DNA from: Myotis daubentonii
Taxonomy: Eukaryota > Chordata > Mammalia > Chiroptera > Vespertilionidae
Assembly (NCBI RefSeq): GCF_963259705.1
Contig: NC_081846.1
Coordinates: forward strand, 95,120,641 to 95,184,640
Direction of reading: 5' to 3'
Length of the DNA: 64,000 nt
The translations under genes and the position numbers were made by a program. The notes below the pieces were generated by a model, which was not told the origin of the DNA, did not search any database, and was given only the letters and a program-made list of their open reading frames with translations. Below, piece after piece: positions 43,285-53,703 of the stretch. The stretch's first letter is position 1, and each line of letters starts with the position of its first letter.

Positions 43285-43790
43285 ATGGGGGCGGGGCTGG
43301 GAGGGGCGGGGCGGGGCCTCTGCAGGGAGGGGGGCGGGGCGGGCCTCTGCAGGGAGGGGCGGGGCGGGGCGGGCCTCTGCAGGGGGCGGGGCGGGAAGGG
43401 GCGGGGAGGGGCGGGGCCTCTGCAGGGAGGGGGGCGGGGCGGGGCGGGGCGGGCCTCTGCAGGGAGGGGGGCGGGGCGGGCCTCTGCAGGGAGGGGGCGG
43501 GGCGGGGCGGGGCGGGGCGGGCCTCTGCAGGGGGGCGGGGCGGGGCGGGGAGGGGCGGGGCGGGCCTCTGCAGGGAGGGGGCGGGGCGGGGCGGGGGCCT
43601 CTGCAGGGAGGGGGCGGGGCGGGGCGGGCCTCTGCAGGGGGCGGGGCGGGGCGGGGCGGGGCGGGCCTCTGCAGGGAGGGGGCGGGGCGGGGCGGGGCGG
43701 GGCGGGGCGGGCCTCTGCAGGGAGGGGGCGGGGCGGGGCGGGGCGGGGCGGGGCGGGCCTCTGCAGGGAGGGGAGGGCAGGGGCCGGCAG
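43285..43790 (+). repeat. GC-box minisatellite, G-quadruplex-prone
   Basis: Thirteen occurrences of cctctgcag, separated by variable runs of (g)ggcggggc. The unit length varies from about 27 to 46 bp through the number of ggcgg steps. G occurs almost only on plus. Dozens of GGGCGG boxes are potential Sp1-type sites. The long ORFs here on both strands are products of the repeat. Confidence 0.95.
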
Positions 43791-43817
43791 AGCCCTTCCT
43801 GGTGGAGTTTCCCGCGT

Positions 43818-44929
43818 CATTGTTAGGGTTTTGGCTGGTGATGCCTTTGGCTTGAAAGGCGCGCCGCCCCCTCTCCGGGCGGTGCGGGGGGAGGAGTCTG
43901 ACCGCCCGGCTCTGGAATCCCTCCGCGCCCGCTGTGGGGCCTGGCCTCCCCGGAGCGGGTCCGAGTGTCCGGACCGCTGCGTGGTGGCCGGCAGCGGACG
44001 GAGGGGTGGGTCCAGGTGGCGACCGACCACGGGGGAGGTCATGGGAGCGGAAGGCCTCACCGCCTGGCTCTTTCCTCCCTTCCCCGTGGTCGGCTACCCG
44101 CTTGCCCGCGCTGGGGCCGGGGGTCCATGCGGCCCTCGGGCCCGGTCAGGGGGGCCTGCGTGGGCTGGCCGCCGGGCCCCATGAAGCATGGCCTGGCCCT
44201 GCTGCTGGCGGCCTCGGGCATCGGCTCCCCGGCCCACAGCGGGAGCCCCGGGCCGGGCCCAGTGCAGCGGAGGCGGCAGAGTGGGGCGCGTGCCCTAGCC
44301 CGGGGAGGCCGTGTGCTGTAGTGTGCCAGCCTCATGGGCCGGGCCTGCTCCGAGCGGATGCTGCTCTTCCAGAGCCGGGCCGCTCCACCGGCCGCACCCC
44401 GTGTGCTGGGCCTGTGCCGCCCAGACGCGCCACTGCGGGAGTCCGGTCTGCCCGCAGGCCGGCTGCGGGTGCTGTGCGGGAGGGCCATCCTGCCTTGCGG
44501 CGTGTTCAAGCGGCAGCAGCGGGAGCCGGGCAAGGACTGCGCCCTCCATCTTGCCTTGGGTCCTCCATTTTGGGACAGAGCCATGTGCTTCTTCCCGGAA
44601 GATGCCGCTGCTAGCCACACCCAGGATTTCTCTGGACTAACCAATAATGATCAAGGGAAGTGCACGCCATCACTATGACCACATCCTGTACCGACTCGCA
44701 CCTGGCCAATCGGCGGGGCCCTCAGTCCCCTCTCCGGCCCTCACTCCACCCCCCTATATAACCCCCTGTCCCATCAGGCCTCACTCTCTCGGCCACTGGA
44801 CTTTCCGCTGTGTCGGTGGGTCTGGTGAACGGTGAGCGCAGGCCGGCTTGCATTAAAAGGACTCTTTGCTTTTGCATCGGACTGACTGGCTCCCTGGGGG
44901 TCTTGGGAACCTTGAAATCTGGGCACAAC
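43818..44929 (+). mobile_element. candidate ERV1-type LTR with CpG-rich upstream part
   Basis: Starts TGTTAGG and ends CACAACA, matching TG...CA with inverted TGTT/AACA tips. Near the right end lie TATATAA (44755-44761), then ATTAAA (44851-44856), in the promoter then poly-A-signal order of an LTR. The block ggctggtgatgcc recurs at 43833-43845 and 44930-44942, which might be a target repeat or primer-site-like sequence. The part from 43850 to 44560 is a CpG island. It could instead be separate DNA, such as a captured promoter, next to a shorter LTR. Confidence 0.4.
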
Positions 44930-45204
44930 AGGCTGGTGATGCCGGGTGTGAAAGGATTCACAAGGGAGAGAAGAGACAGGTGCAGAGAGAGGGTATTTAT
45001 TTTACTTCTTTAAGGGGAGCAAAGGGCCAGGTGCCCTTTGATGGCACAGGCACCCCAGGCAGAGCGGGCTGTTCTTTTGTTCGCTGGATGGCTAATGAGG
45101 AACCGGGGTGGGTGGCAGCGGCGGGCTGGATTGGGGACTGGCTAACGGGCAAAAGATGGCCCTGATCCCAGGGGCTAGGCCTGGGGACCCTACCTGCACC
45201 ACTG

Positions 45205-45345
45205 GGCCAATATATATATTATTGTCTAAAGTTTTACATGTGCCCTTTTTCCCCGTTTGACCCACCCCCACCCCCCACCCCCGTTCAGCCATCCCCACCC
45301 TGGGCAAGCTCCATGCCCAGTGTTTGTGTCCATTGGTTATGCTAA
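45205..45345 (-). mobile_element. short L1 3'UTR fragment
   Basis: The order of ttttacatgtgcc, a C-rich run and gtgtccattggttatg matches the minus-strand L1 3'UTR seen at 56.93-57.04 kb. Confidence 0.65.
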
Positions 45346-45831
45346 TAGAAATAGCATCATATATTTATAAAAGTTTTTATTCATCCAGAAGATAGAAAAA
45401 TTATAAACGTACACACCAAACAACAGAGCCCCCAAATATATGAAAAATATTGACAAATTGAAGAGAGAAATACATAGTTCTACAATAATAACAGGAGGCT
45501 TCAATAGCCTACTTTTAATAATAGAACATGGAGGAAAAATAAGAAAATAGAGAACTTGAACAACACTACAAACCATTTAAACCTAATGGATACAACAGAA
45601 CACTCCATTCAACAACAGAATATACATTCTTCTCAAGAGACCTTGAAACTGTCTCCAGAATAGACCATATTAAACTGTAAAACAATTCTCAATATATTTT
45701 AAAAGACTGAAATAATAAAAGTAACTTCTCTAACCACAATTAAATTGAGCTAAAAGTCAATAACAAAAGGAAAACTGAAAAAAAAATAACATAGAAATAA
45801 CACACTCTTAAACAACCAATGTGTCAAAAAA

Positions 45832-47203
45832 TCTACACTAATAAAAGAGAAAAAATGGTAATTGGCGTACGGCGCTACCCTTTTCATTGGCTAATCAGGG
45901 CTATATGCAAATTAACTGCCAACTAAGATTGGCAGTTAACTGCCAACAAAGATGGCGGCTAATTTGCATATGTAGGCACAATGCAGGGAGGTGAAAGGGA
46001 AAGCAGGAAGAAGCCCCCTGCCACTGACAGTGATCAGAAACCCAGGGGGGAGCTAAGAGCTGGGGGGCAGGGCAAAGGCGGCCCTGGGGCCCCCTTTGCC
46101 CTGCCCCTCAGCCATGATCGGAGAATCAGGCGCCTTTTCTGCCCTGGCCAGTGATAGCAGGAAGTAGGGGTGGAGCCAGCGATGGGAGCTGGGCACGGTC
46201 GAAGCTGGCAGTCCCGGGAGCTAGGGGTCCCTTGCCTGGGCCTAAAGCGGAGCCCACGATCGCGGGGCCGCTGCAGCTGCGGGTCCCCGCTGACTGGGCC
46301 GGACGCCTAGGCCAGAGGCGTCCTGCAGGGGCAGGGGCGGAGCCCGCGCGATTGCGGCGCCCCCTGCTGCCACTGCAGGTCCCCGCTGCCAGGGCCGGAC
46401 GCCTAGGCCAGAGGCGTTAGGCCTGGGCAGGGGCAGAGCCTGCAACCGCGGGGAGCTGGGGGTCCCCTGCCCAGGCCTGACACCACTGCTGGAGGCCTCA
46501 GGCCTGGTCATGGGGCCGATCCGGTGATTGGTGATCGGAGGGTGATGAGGGTCAACTCCTCTGGCCGAAGCATCAGGCCTGGATGGGGGGCGGAGCCGGG
46601 GATTGGGGGGATATGATGGTCCCCTTGCCCAGGCCTGAAGCCTGGGTCAGAGGCGTCAGGCTTGGGCGGGGGGTGGAGCAAGCGATCAGAGGGAGATGGG
46701 GGTCTCCTGCCCAGGCATGATTCCTGGACCAGAGGCCTCAGGCCTGGGCGGGGGCCAGAGCCAGTGATCAGGGGGAGATGGGGGTCCCCTGTCCAAGCCT
46801 GACACCTCTGGCGGAGGCGTCAGGCCTGGGCAAGGGGCCGATCAGGCGATCGGAGGGTGATGGGGTTTTATGCCTCTGGCCGAGGCATCAGGCCTGGGCA
46901 AGGGGCAGAGCCAGCAATCGGAGGGGTCTGGGGGTCCCCTGCCCAGGCCTGATACCTGGGCCAGAGGCACCAGGCCTGGGCTGGGGGCAGAACCAGTGAT
47001 GGGGGGAAATGAGGGTCCCCTGCCCAGGCCTGACGCCTCTGTCAGAGGCGTCAGGCCTGGGCAAGGGGCCGATCCTGCAATTGGAGGGTGATGGGGGTCA
47101 ACGCCTGAGTGCTCCCAGTATGTGAGAGGGGGCAGGTTGGGCTGAGGGACACTCCCCCCCACACACACACCCAGTGCACGAATTTCGTGCACCGGGCCCC
47201 TAG
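45832..47203 (+). mobile_element. complete non-autonomous Helitron with internal repeats
   Basis: Starts TCTACACTAATAAAAG after an A and ends CTAG before T (47200-47203). The terminal hairpin GTGCACGAATTTCGTGCAC lies at 47174-47192. It is 1,372 bp, with no rep/helicase gene. The interior (about 46190-47110) is a degenerate tandem array built on ggcctgggcaggggcagagc and ggtcccctgcccaggcctga. The flanks rejoin old L1 sequence. Confidence 0.92.
46190..47110. repeat. degenerate tandem repeat inside the Helitron
   Basis: Six or more imperfect units. Each has a gaggc(g/c)tcaggcctgggc...ggggtcccctgcccaggcctga frame and inverted partners such as gcctctg(g)cca with agaggcgtcaggc. The units form many short stem-loops. 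Confidence 0.8.
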
Positions 47204-47401
47204 TATATAATAAACCACTAGAGGAATTATAAAATATTTTGCCATGGATGAAAACAAAAGCACATTATACCAAAACTTATAGGGCATAGTGAAAGCAGGG
47301 CTCAGAGTGAAATTTATAGCTGTAAATGCATCCATTAAAAATTAAAAAAAACAAGATTTCAAATCAGCAACCTAAGTTTCCACCTGAAGTAACTATGAAA
47401 G

Positions 47402-48083
47402 TACAGTCAAACCTCGGTTCTTGAATCTCATACAATTCGGTTGTTCACAGAAGAAAATGTGTCCGTTTTCTAACAAAGCTTGAGTTCTTGACCTGACACC
47501 CTTTAGTGCTGATGCCTCATCATGGCAAAGAGTGTCTCCATGCCAAAATCAGGGGAGAGAACGTGAGTCAGTTTCCCTCACGTTGTTAACAACTCAGGAA
47601 ATTGTGCTGTGAATATTTTTGTGTTTATTTCTTTTTTTGTGTGTTTGTTGTTGATGAAATGGACAATTTTAAAACATAAAGAGACCATTAAGTGTGGGTG
47701 TGGCTAAGGGTGTAAAAGTGCTCACAAAACAAAGCTCACAGGCAAATGGAAGTGGTAGGAACGCTTGTTTATTTGGATAATGGAATAGCAGCCAGTGACT
47801 GCATTTGGGAGGCAGCGATATGTGGGCAAGCTAAGATGCTGCACTCCTGGACTGAGGGCTGAAAGGGATCCATTTAAAGCTAGTAGGGGGTGGTTCCATA
47901 AATTTATAGATTAAACAGCACATTAGACATGTACTGTATATGAGAAAGGGTAAAATGGAATCATTTGGGGGTCTGGAATGGATTAATTCAATTTACATTG
48001 TTTCTAATGGGAAAAAAGATTCTGTTTTCAAACAAATCTCTTTGAGAACAGCCTTTGGTGATGAATTAAGCTGGAGAACCAGG
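47402..48083 (+). mobile_element. Tigger-like (TcMar) DNA transposon remnant
   Basis: Left end cagtcaaacctcggttcttg follows TA. The right part has ggattaattcaatttacatt then gtttctaatgggaaaa, and ends ttgagaacagcctttggtg then gagaaccaggtg. Both are recognisable ends of an old Tigger-like family. The central part is AT-rich and non-coding. Confidence 0.65.
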
Positions 48084-48139
48084 TGTTCTGCATGGGACCT
48101 ATCTCACCTGATGCCAGCCTCCACCTGAACCCAGAAGCG

Positions 48140-48765
48140 GGTGTTCATGTAAAAACATTTAAACCTGAAAGAATTTTTGTGAGTTTATTTGAGCCAAACT
48201 GTCAACAATCGCCAGGAAGCAGAATGTCAACAGATTGGAATAATGCTCCAGAGAATGGAGGTTTTTCACCTATTTTTATACATTACAATCAAAGGATGAG
48301 CCGTACGTGGGTTACATGAAATCCGCTGGTGATAGATTAGAGAGGCACAAAGCAAATTGGGGAAATCTCTGGGATTATCTAAAAAGTAAAATGATAGATA
48401 CTTCTTCTACTTAGGTGGTTACAGGATAGTTAACAGTCAACAATTAACATGATAACAATAACAATGAGGGAATTTGTGGTATCTGTTGTGGCAACCAGGG
48501 CATTTGGTTGTGCCCTGAGGGGTCAGAAAAAAAGGGAAGTTACAAGTAACCTTGACATTTCAAGGATATGTTATCAAAGATGCAAAAAGACAATAGACTT
48601 AGTTAAGGTAAAGATTGACCTTTGTCAGGGAAGATACCAGCTTAGGACGTGACTACCCACCATAAACTGCTTTTAGTTAAAAGTTTTAATTTCAGACCAT
48701 CCTTGTGGTTACTTTAGGTCTTGGAGTTTGCAAGACGACCACACAGGCCTCCCCTTAGCTGGTCA
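48140..48765 (-). mobile_element. old endogenous-retrovirus LTR
   Basis: Read on minus, a TATAAAAATAGG box (near 48281-48270) precedes CTCAAATAAACTC (AATAAA near 48191-48186), the usual LTR promoter and poly-A order. The boundaries are approximate. There is no internal viral sequence. Confidence 0.6.
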
Positions 48766-49452
48766 GGTTAGCATGTGGCCCCTTTTGTCCACACCGGGAA
48801 GGAATGCAAGGCTGAGACCCTCTGCCTCAGCCCTGGTCCCAGGAGGTTCACCAGGAGCCCGGCCTCACCACCCCTCTGCAGCTGCTCAGTATGATCTCTC
48901 TCCCATCCATCAGGTTGGGGAGATACTGATTCTGAAGGAAATCAGAAACCTTCAGAAGAGCACGTGCCTATTAGTAAGGAAGATGCCCCTCTACCGCCTG
49001 CTGAGCAAAATGTGTTAACTGCACTGGTGGCGTGGCCTGTGATTGGCAAGCCCAGGACCTGCTGGCCCTGCCAGGAGCAGCAGCAGCATTTCTGCACATC
49101 CCTCTGAAGATATTGTCTCCTCTCCCACATGCCAGCAGTCACTCTCCGTGAGGAGGGGCCAGCCTGGGAGGGTGGCAGGTCTGGGAAGCGCTGGGCTGAG
49201 CCATTGCCCGCATGATATCGGGGACTCTGCCTGGAGCTGGAACCAGGTTCATGGAGCCCAGGTGCTGCCTGGACTTGCTGCCTAAAACACAGTCACAAAC
49301 CCAAACAGGCAGCCAAAATGAGGAGGCAAAGAAACAACCCTCAAATGAAAAAACAAGAGAATTCTCCAGAAGAATAGATAAATGAAATGGAGATAAGAAA
49401 TTTATCTCATATAGAGTTCAGAATAATGATGGTAAAAATGCATGAGAAAAGA

Positions 49453-51732
49453 GGAAAACCAAGATGGCAGCATAGGTAAACACCGGAGATTACTGCCTCG
49501 AACAACCACTTCAAGAATACAACTAAAAGACGGAACGGACATCATCCAGAACAACAGGAAGGCTGGCTGAGTGGAAATTCTACAACTAGAAGGAAAGAGA
49601 AAAGCATACCGAGACTCAGAGGAGGTGCGGTGCGGAAGTAAAGTACAGAGGTACGGAGGCGCATGCGGAGAGGGCTGGCGGCTGAGGACACGGCTGTCTT
49701 TTTCAATCAGTAGGGAGTCTCAAGCTCTGAGCTCCAGTTCCGGGCGAGTCTCTGGGGACCCAGACTCATACGGGAGAAACTGGACTGTCTGGCATCAGTC
49801 GGAACTCGAGGGCAGCTTTCTCTTGGAGGTGCTTGCAGCAATTGCCGGGACACTGAGAAGCAGGGCCTCTGAGGGCAGCCATAGCTGCTTGCTCAGCCCT
49901 GTTGATCCCCTGGCACCCCCGCCCCACACAAGCCGTGTGCCAGCTTTTGCATATGAAAGGCCTGGCCTGGCCCTTTGCAATCTGAAAATTACCTAACAAA
50001 CTGCAGCTGGCCCAAGGCCCCATGGCAACTTGCATTGCTTCACAGCTGAGCTCCTGCTGGGTAGCCTCAGGCAGAGGCTAGATTAGCACCTCCTTAGAGA
50101 TCCAAGAGCCAGTGTGCCCGGTGGTCAGAGTGGGACCATCCAGATTACAGTTCCTCGGATCCATAAAGAACACACTCAGGGGCAGACTCAGTGAGCACAA
50201 AAGCCCCACTGAAGCAAGTCTTGCCCCGGAGGGGTGTCTCCAGCACAGAAGTTCTCCCACTGCAGACACAGCTGATTCTCACAGCCAATTGGCCTGGAGG
50301 TCAATCCCTCCCAGTGATACCTACAACAATCAAGGCTTAACTACAACAAGACTGTACACAAAGCCCACAAGGGGGTGCACCAAGAGTGTCCACCTCAGGT
50401 AATTGGGGAGGCTGAGCCACTGGGCCCTATAGGACACCTAGCACAGAAAACCACTCTATCAACACAAGGAAGCAAAAAAATGTGGAGACAAAGAAACAGG
50501 ACACAAATGACAGAAATGGAGGAAAACAAACTACTGGATATAGAGTTCAAAACCACACTTTTAAGGTTTTTCAAGAACTTTCTAGAAACTGCCGATAAAT
50601 TTAGTAAGACCCTCAAAAAGTCTGGTGAGACCACCGATAAATGTAGTGAGACCCTCAAGAAATCTAGTGAGATCCTCAAGGTTATGAAAAAGGACCAACT
50701 AGAAATTAAGCATACACTGACTGAAATAAAGGATATTATGCCGAGTTCCAACAGCAGACTAGAGGATTGCAAGAATCAAGTCAAAGATTTGAAATACAAA
50801 GAAGCAAAAAACACCCAACCAGAAAAGCAAAATGAAAAAAGAATCCAAAAATACGAAGATAGTGTAAGGAGCCTCTGGGACAACTTCAAGCATACCAACA
50901 TCCAAATTATAGGGGTGCCAGAAGAAGAGAGAGAGCAAGATATTGAAAACCTATTTGAAGAAATAATGACAGAAAACTTCCCCTACCTGGTGAAAGAAAT
51001 AGACTTACAAGTCCCAGAAGTGCAGAGAACCCCAAACCAAAGGAATCCAAAGAGGACCACACCAAGACACATCATAATTAAAATGCCAAGAGCAAAAGAC
51101 AAAGAGAGAATCTTAAAAGCAGCAAGAGAAAGACAGTCAGTTATCTACAAGGGAGTACCCATACGACTGTCAGCTGATTTCTCAACAGAAACTTTGCAGG
51201 CCAGAAGGGAGTGGCAAGAAATATTCAAAGTGATGAATGCCAAGAACCTACAACCAAGGTTACTTTATTCAGCAAAGCTATCATTCAGAATTGAAGGTCA
51301 GATAAAGAGCTTCACAGATAAGGAAAAGCTAAAGGGGTTCATCACCACCAAACCAGTATTATATGAAATGCTGAAAGGTATCCTTTAAGAAGAGGAAGAA
51401 GAAGAAAAAGGTAAAGATACAAATTATGAACAACAAATACATATCTTTCAACAAGCGAATCTAAAAATCAAGTGAATAAAAATTCTGATGAACAGAATAA
51501 ACTGGTGATTATAATAGAATCAGGGGCATAGAAAGGGAGTGGACACACTATTCTTGGGGGGGAAAGGGGTGAGGGGGATGCGGGAAGAGACTGGACAAAA
51601 ATCGTGCACCTATGGATGAGGACAGTGGGTGAGTGGGGGGGGTGAGGGTGGGGGGGGAACCAGGTGGAGGGGAGCTATGGGGGAAAAAAAGAGGAACAAC
51701 TGTAATAATCTGAATAATAAAGATTTAATTTA
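49453..51732 (+). mobile_element. ORF1-only L1 (half-L1, type A), complete
   Basis: Complete 5' end (GGAAAACCAAGATGGCAGC), long 5'UTR, open ORF1, type A 3'UTR and tail. Exact 19-bp repeats aaaaatgcatgagaaaaga at 49434-49452 and 51733-51751 bound it. It is inserted in the ORF1 of the older L1. Confidence 0.92.
50480..51388 (+). CDS. L1 ORF1p-like protein, open frame with expanded coiled coil (302 aa)
   Basis: The start is set at MWRQRNRTQMTEMEENKL, aligned with the sister copies. The frame is open upstream to 50375, which is 5'UTR elsewhere. The N-terminal coiled-coil zone holds a tandem duplication (TADKFSKTLKKSGE followed by TTDKCSETLKKSSE), which makes it about 15 residues longer than the copies with 287-288. 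The RRM-like motif NIQIIGVPEEEREQDIENLF and the C-terminal domain (PRHIIIKMPRAKDK, LLYSAKLSF) are intact. No ORF2 follows. Confidence 0.82.
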   Translation: MWRQRNRTQMTEMEENKLLDIEFKTTLLRFFKNFLETADKFSKTLKKSGETTDKCSETLKKSSEILKVMKKDQLEIKHTLTEIKDIMPSSNSRLEDCKNQVKDLKYKEAKNTQPEKQNEKRIQKYEDSVRSLWDNFKHTNIQIIGVPEEEREQDIENLFEEIMTENFPYLVKEIDLQVPEVQRTPNQRNPKRTTPRHIIIKMPRAKDKERILKAARERQSVIYKGVPIRLSADFSTETLQARREWQEIFKVMNAKNLQPRLLYSAKLSFRIEGQIKSFTDKEKLKGFITTKPVLYEMLKGIL

Positions 51733-52323
51733 AAAAATGCATGAGAAAAGATATAGCAACTATGTAAACAGAAAAAAATGACATAGAATAAATAAGGAAC
51801 ACATTGGAAGGAATACAGAGCAGATGAGGGGAAGCTGAGGATCAAATCAGTGAATTAGAAGACAGGGTTGAAAAAATACCTCAGAGAACCAAAAAGAAGA
51901 AAACAATTAAAAAACAGGAGGATAGCTTAAGGGAGCTGTTGGACAACGTGAAACGTAACGATATTCGAAGAGCAGGAGTTCCAGAAGAGGCAGAAAGGGA
52001 GAAAGGAACAGAGAAGGTGTTTGAAGAAATAATGTAATAAAACATCCCTACCTGGTAAAGGAAAAAGTCACACAAGTTCAAGAGACACACAAAGTCCTAA
52101 GCAAGAACAACTCAAACAGGCCCACACCCAGACACATCAGAATTAAAATGCCAAAAACTAAAGGCAAAGAGAGAATCTTAAAGGCAGCAGGAGAAAAACA
52201 AACTATTACCTACAAAGGAGTTCTCATAAGGTTGACATCTGATTTCTCATCAGAAACTCTACAGGCCAGAAGGGAAAGGCATGAAGTACTCAAGGTAATG
52301 GAAAGCAAAAATCTGAGACCAAG

Positions 52324-52760
52324 TGTCAGGGCCAGCCTGACAGGTTGAGCTGGGCTGAGGCAGGGAGGTGGGAATTGAGAAAAGAAAGAAAGACAGGAAA
52401 GCGGGGTCGGGAGGGCTACAGCTCATCGAGGAACTGCAGCAAGTTTATTAACCACACAATGCTATTTATACACAGGACACTGAATAGGAGGTCTGTCAAG
52501 AGGAATGTATTCTTTGTTCCTCTTAATCTCTAAGGGAGAGACACAGCAGAAGGACAAATTCTCGGTACAGCAAATCTCAGTAAATAGTTACAGACTTCTT
52601 GGTAAGCCATGAAAGGCTATTCTCATTCTACAAAGGTTGCTCTCATTCTACTGATAATTGCCATCCAAACAAGTCTGGGAAAACTGTGTGGGTAAGGGTC
52701 CCAGCCTTGCTAGCTCCTTCAGGTGCAAGGACCTTGTCAGCTTACACCTGGTCTCCAACA
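52324..52760 (-). mobile_element. solo ERV2-type LTR
   Basis: Termini TGT...ACA with exact 6-bp repeats accaag at 52318-52323 and 52761-52766, a class II retrovirus duplication length. On minus, TATAAATA lies at 52470-52463 and AATAAA at 52449-52444, an unusually short TATA to poly-A-signal distance of about 15-25 bases, as in some beta-retroviral LTRs. No viral genes remain. Confidence 0.85.
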
Positions 52761-53703
52761 ACCAAGATTACTATATCCAGCAAGGTTATCATTCAAAATA
52801 GATGTTCAAATAAAGAGCTTCCCAGACAAAAAAAAGGCTACAGGAGTATATCACTACCAAGCCAGTTGTACAAGAAATGCTAAAGGGACTGCTGTAATGA
52901 GAAGAAGAAATAGAGAGAGAAACCTAGGCATAAAGAATTAAAATGGCAATAAATAAATATCTATCAATAATAACCTTAAATGTAAATTGATCAAATGCTC
53001 CAATCAAAAGATGTAGAGTAGCTGAATGGATACAAAAACATGACCCAACTACATGCTGTCTACAAGAGATGACCTCAGACCAAAAGACACACACAGGATG
53101 AGAGTGAAGGGATGGGCAAAAATTTTCCATGCAAATGGAGAAAGAAAAAAAGCTGGAGTAGCAATACTCATGTGAAAAAATAGACTTCAAAATGAAGGCC
53201 ATCACAAGACACAACAAAGATCACTACATAATGCTAAAGGGATTGACCCAAATAGAAAATATAAACCTGGTAAACATATATGCACCCAATAAAGGAGCAC
53301 CTAAATATATAAAAAGGCTTCTAGAGGACATTAAGAGAGAAATCAACAGCAATAGTCATAGTAGGTGACTTTACACTTGGTGACTTCACTGGGTGGATCT
53401 TCCAGAAAAAAAATTTAATAAGGAAACAGTGACTCTAAAGGACACACTGGATCAGATGGATTTAATTGACATTTATAGAACATTTCACCCCAAAGCAGCA
53501 GAATATACATTCTTTTCAAGTGCACTTGAGTCATTCACAAAGATACACCACATGTTAGGACACAAAACAAGTCTCTACAAGTTCAAGAAGACTGAATTCA
53601 TATCAAACATCTTCTCAGATCACAGTGGAATGAAATTAGAAATCAACTACAGTAAAAACACCTCAAAACATTCAAGCACATGCAGGCTAAATAGCATGTT
53701 ATT

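Larger units (their letters stand above)
42881..45214 (+). mobile_element. possible large Helitron carrying a CpG-rich segment
   Basis: The left end tctatactaacaaaaggcc follows an A and matches the Helitron 5' terminus (compare 45832). The Helitron-like block accggaacgaccaatcggcc follows. At the far side, ctggggaccctacctgcacc then actgggcc (45181-45208) resembles a Helitron 3' end whose palindrome and CTAG are lost. Between them lie a GC-box minisatellite, a CpG island and LTR-like sequence. The two ends may belong to one element or be unrelated. Confidence 0.35.
45350..47400 (+). mobile_element. old L1 ORF2 fragment split by a Helitron
   Basis: Plus-strand A-rich L1 sequence: aacaacagagcccccaaata and tagaccatattaaactg correspond to the endonuclease region. 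After the Helitron (45832-47203) it resumes with aatttatagctgtaaatgca, from the segment between endonuclease and reverse transcriptase. Too decayed to code. Confidence 0.65.
49318..52897 (+). pseudogene. L1 ORF1 pseudogene, split twice
   Basis: Starts MRRQRNNPQMKKQENSPEE, then a TAG stop at codon 20. Later parts show RMPKTKGKERILKA-type sequence (52148 on), IRLTSDFSSETLQARRER, and after the LTR LLYPARLSFKIDVQIKSF (about 52765-52830), ending near 52897 (ORF C-terminus GTAVMRRRN). It is interrupted by the half-L1 at 49453-51732 and the LTR at 52324-52760, and has further frame breaks. Confidence 0.8.

Noticed and set aside
42951..44184. Open frames of about 300-370 codons on both strands
   Set aside because: They are translations of the GC-box minisatellite (PAPPRP-type or GGAGRG-type repeats), with no evidence of a protein.
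43934..44678. Possible first exon or captured gene (frames with MKHGLALLLAASG and MGRACSERMLLF)
   Set aside because: I could not match either to a known protein. Three frames are open in parallel, as expected in a CpG island. Kept only as a capture hypothesis.
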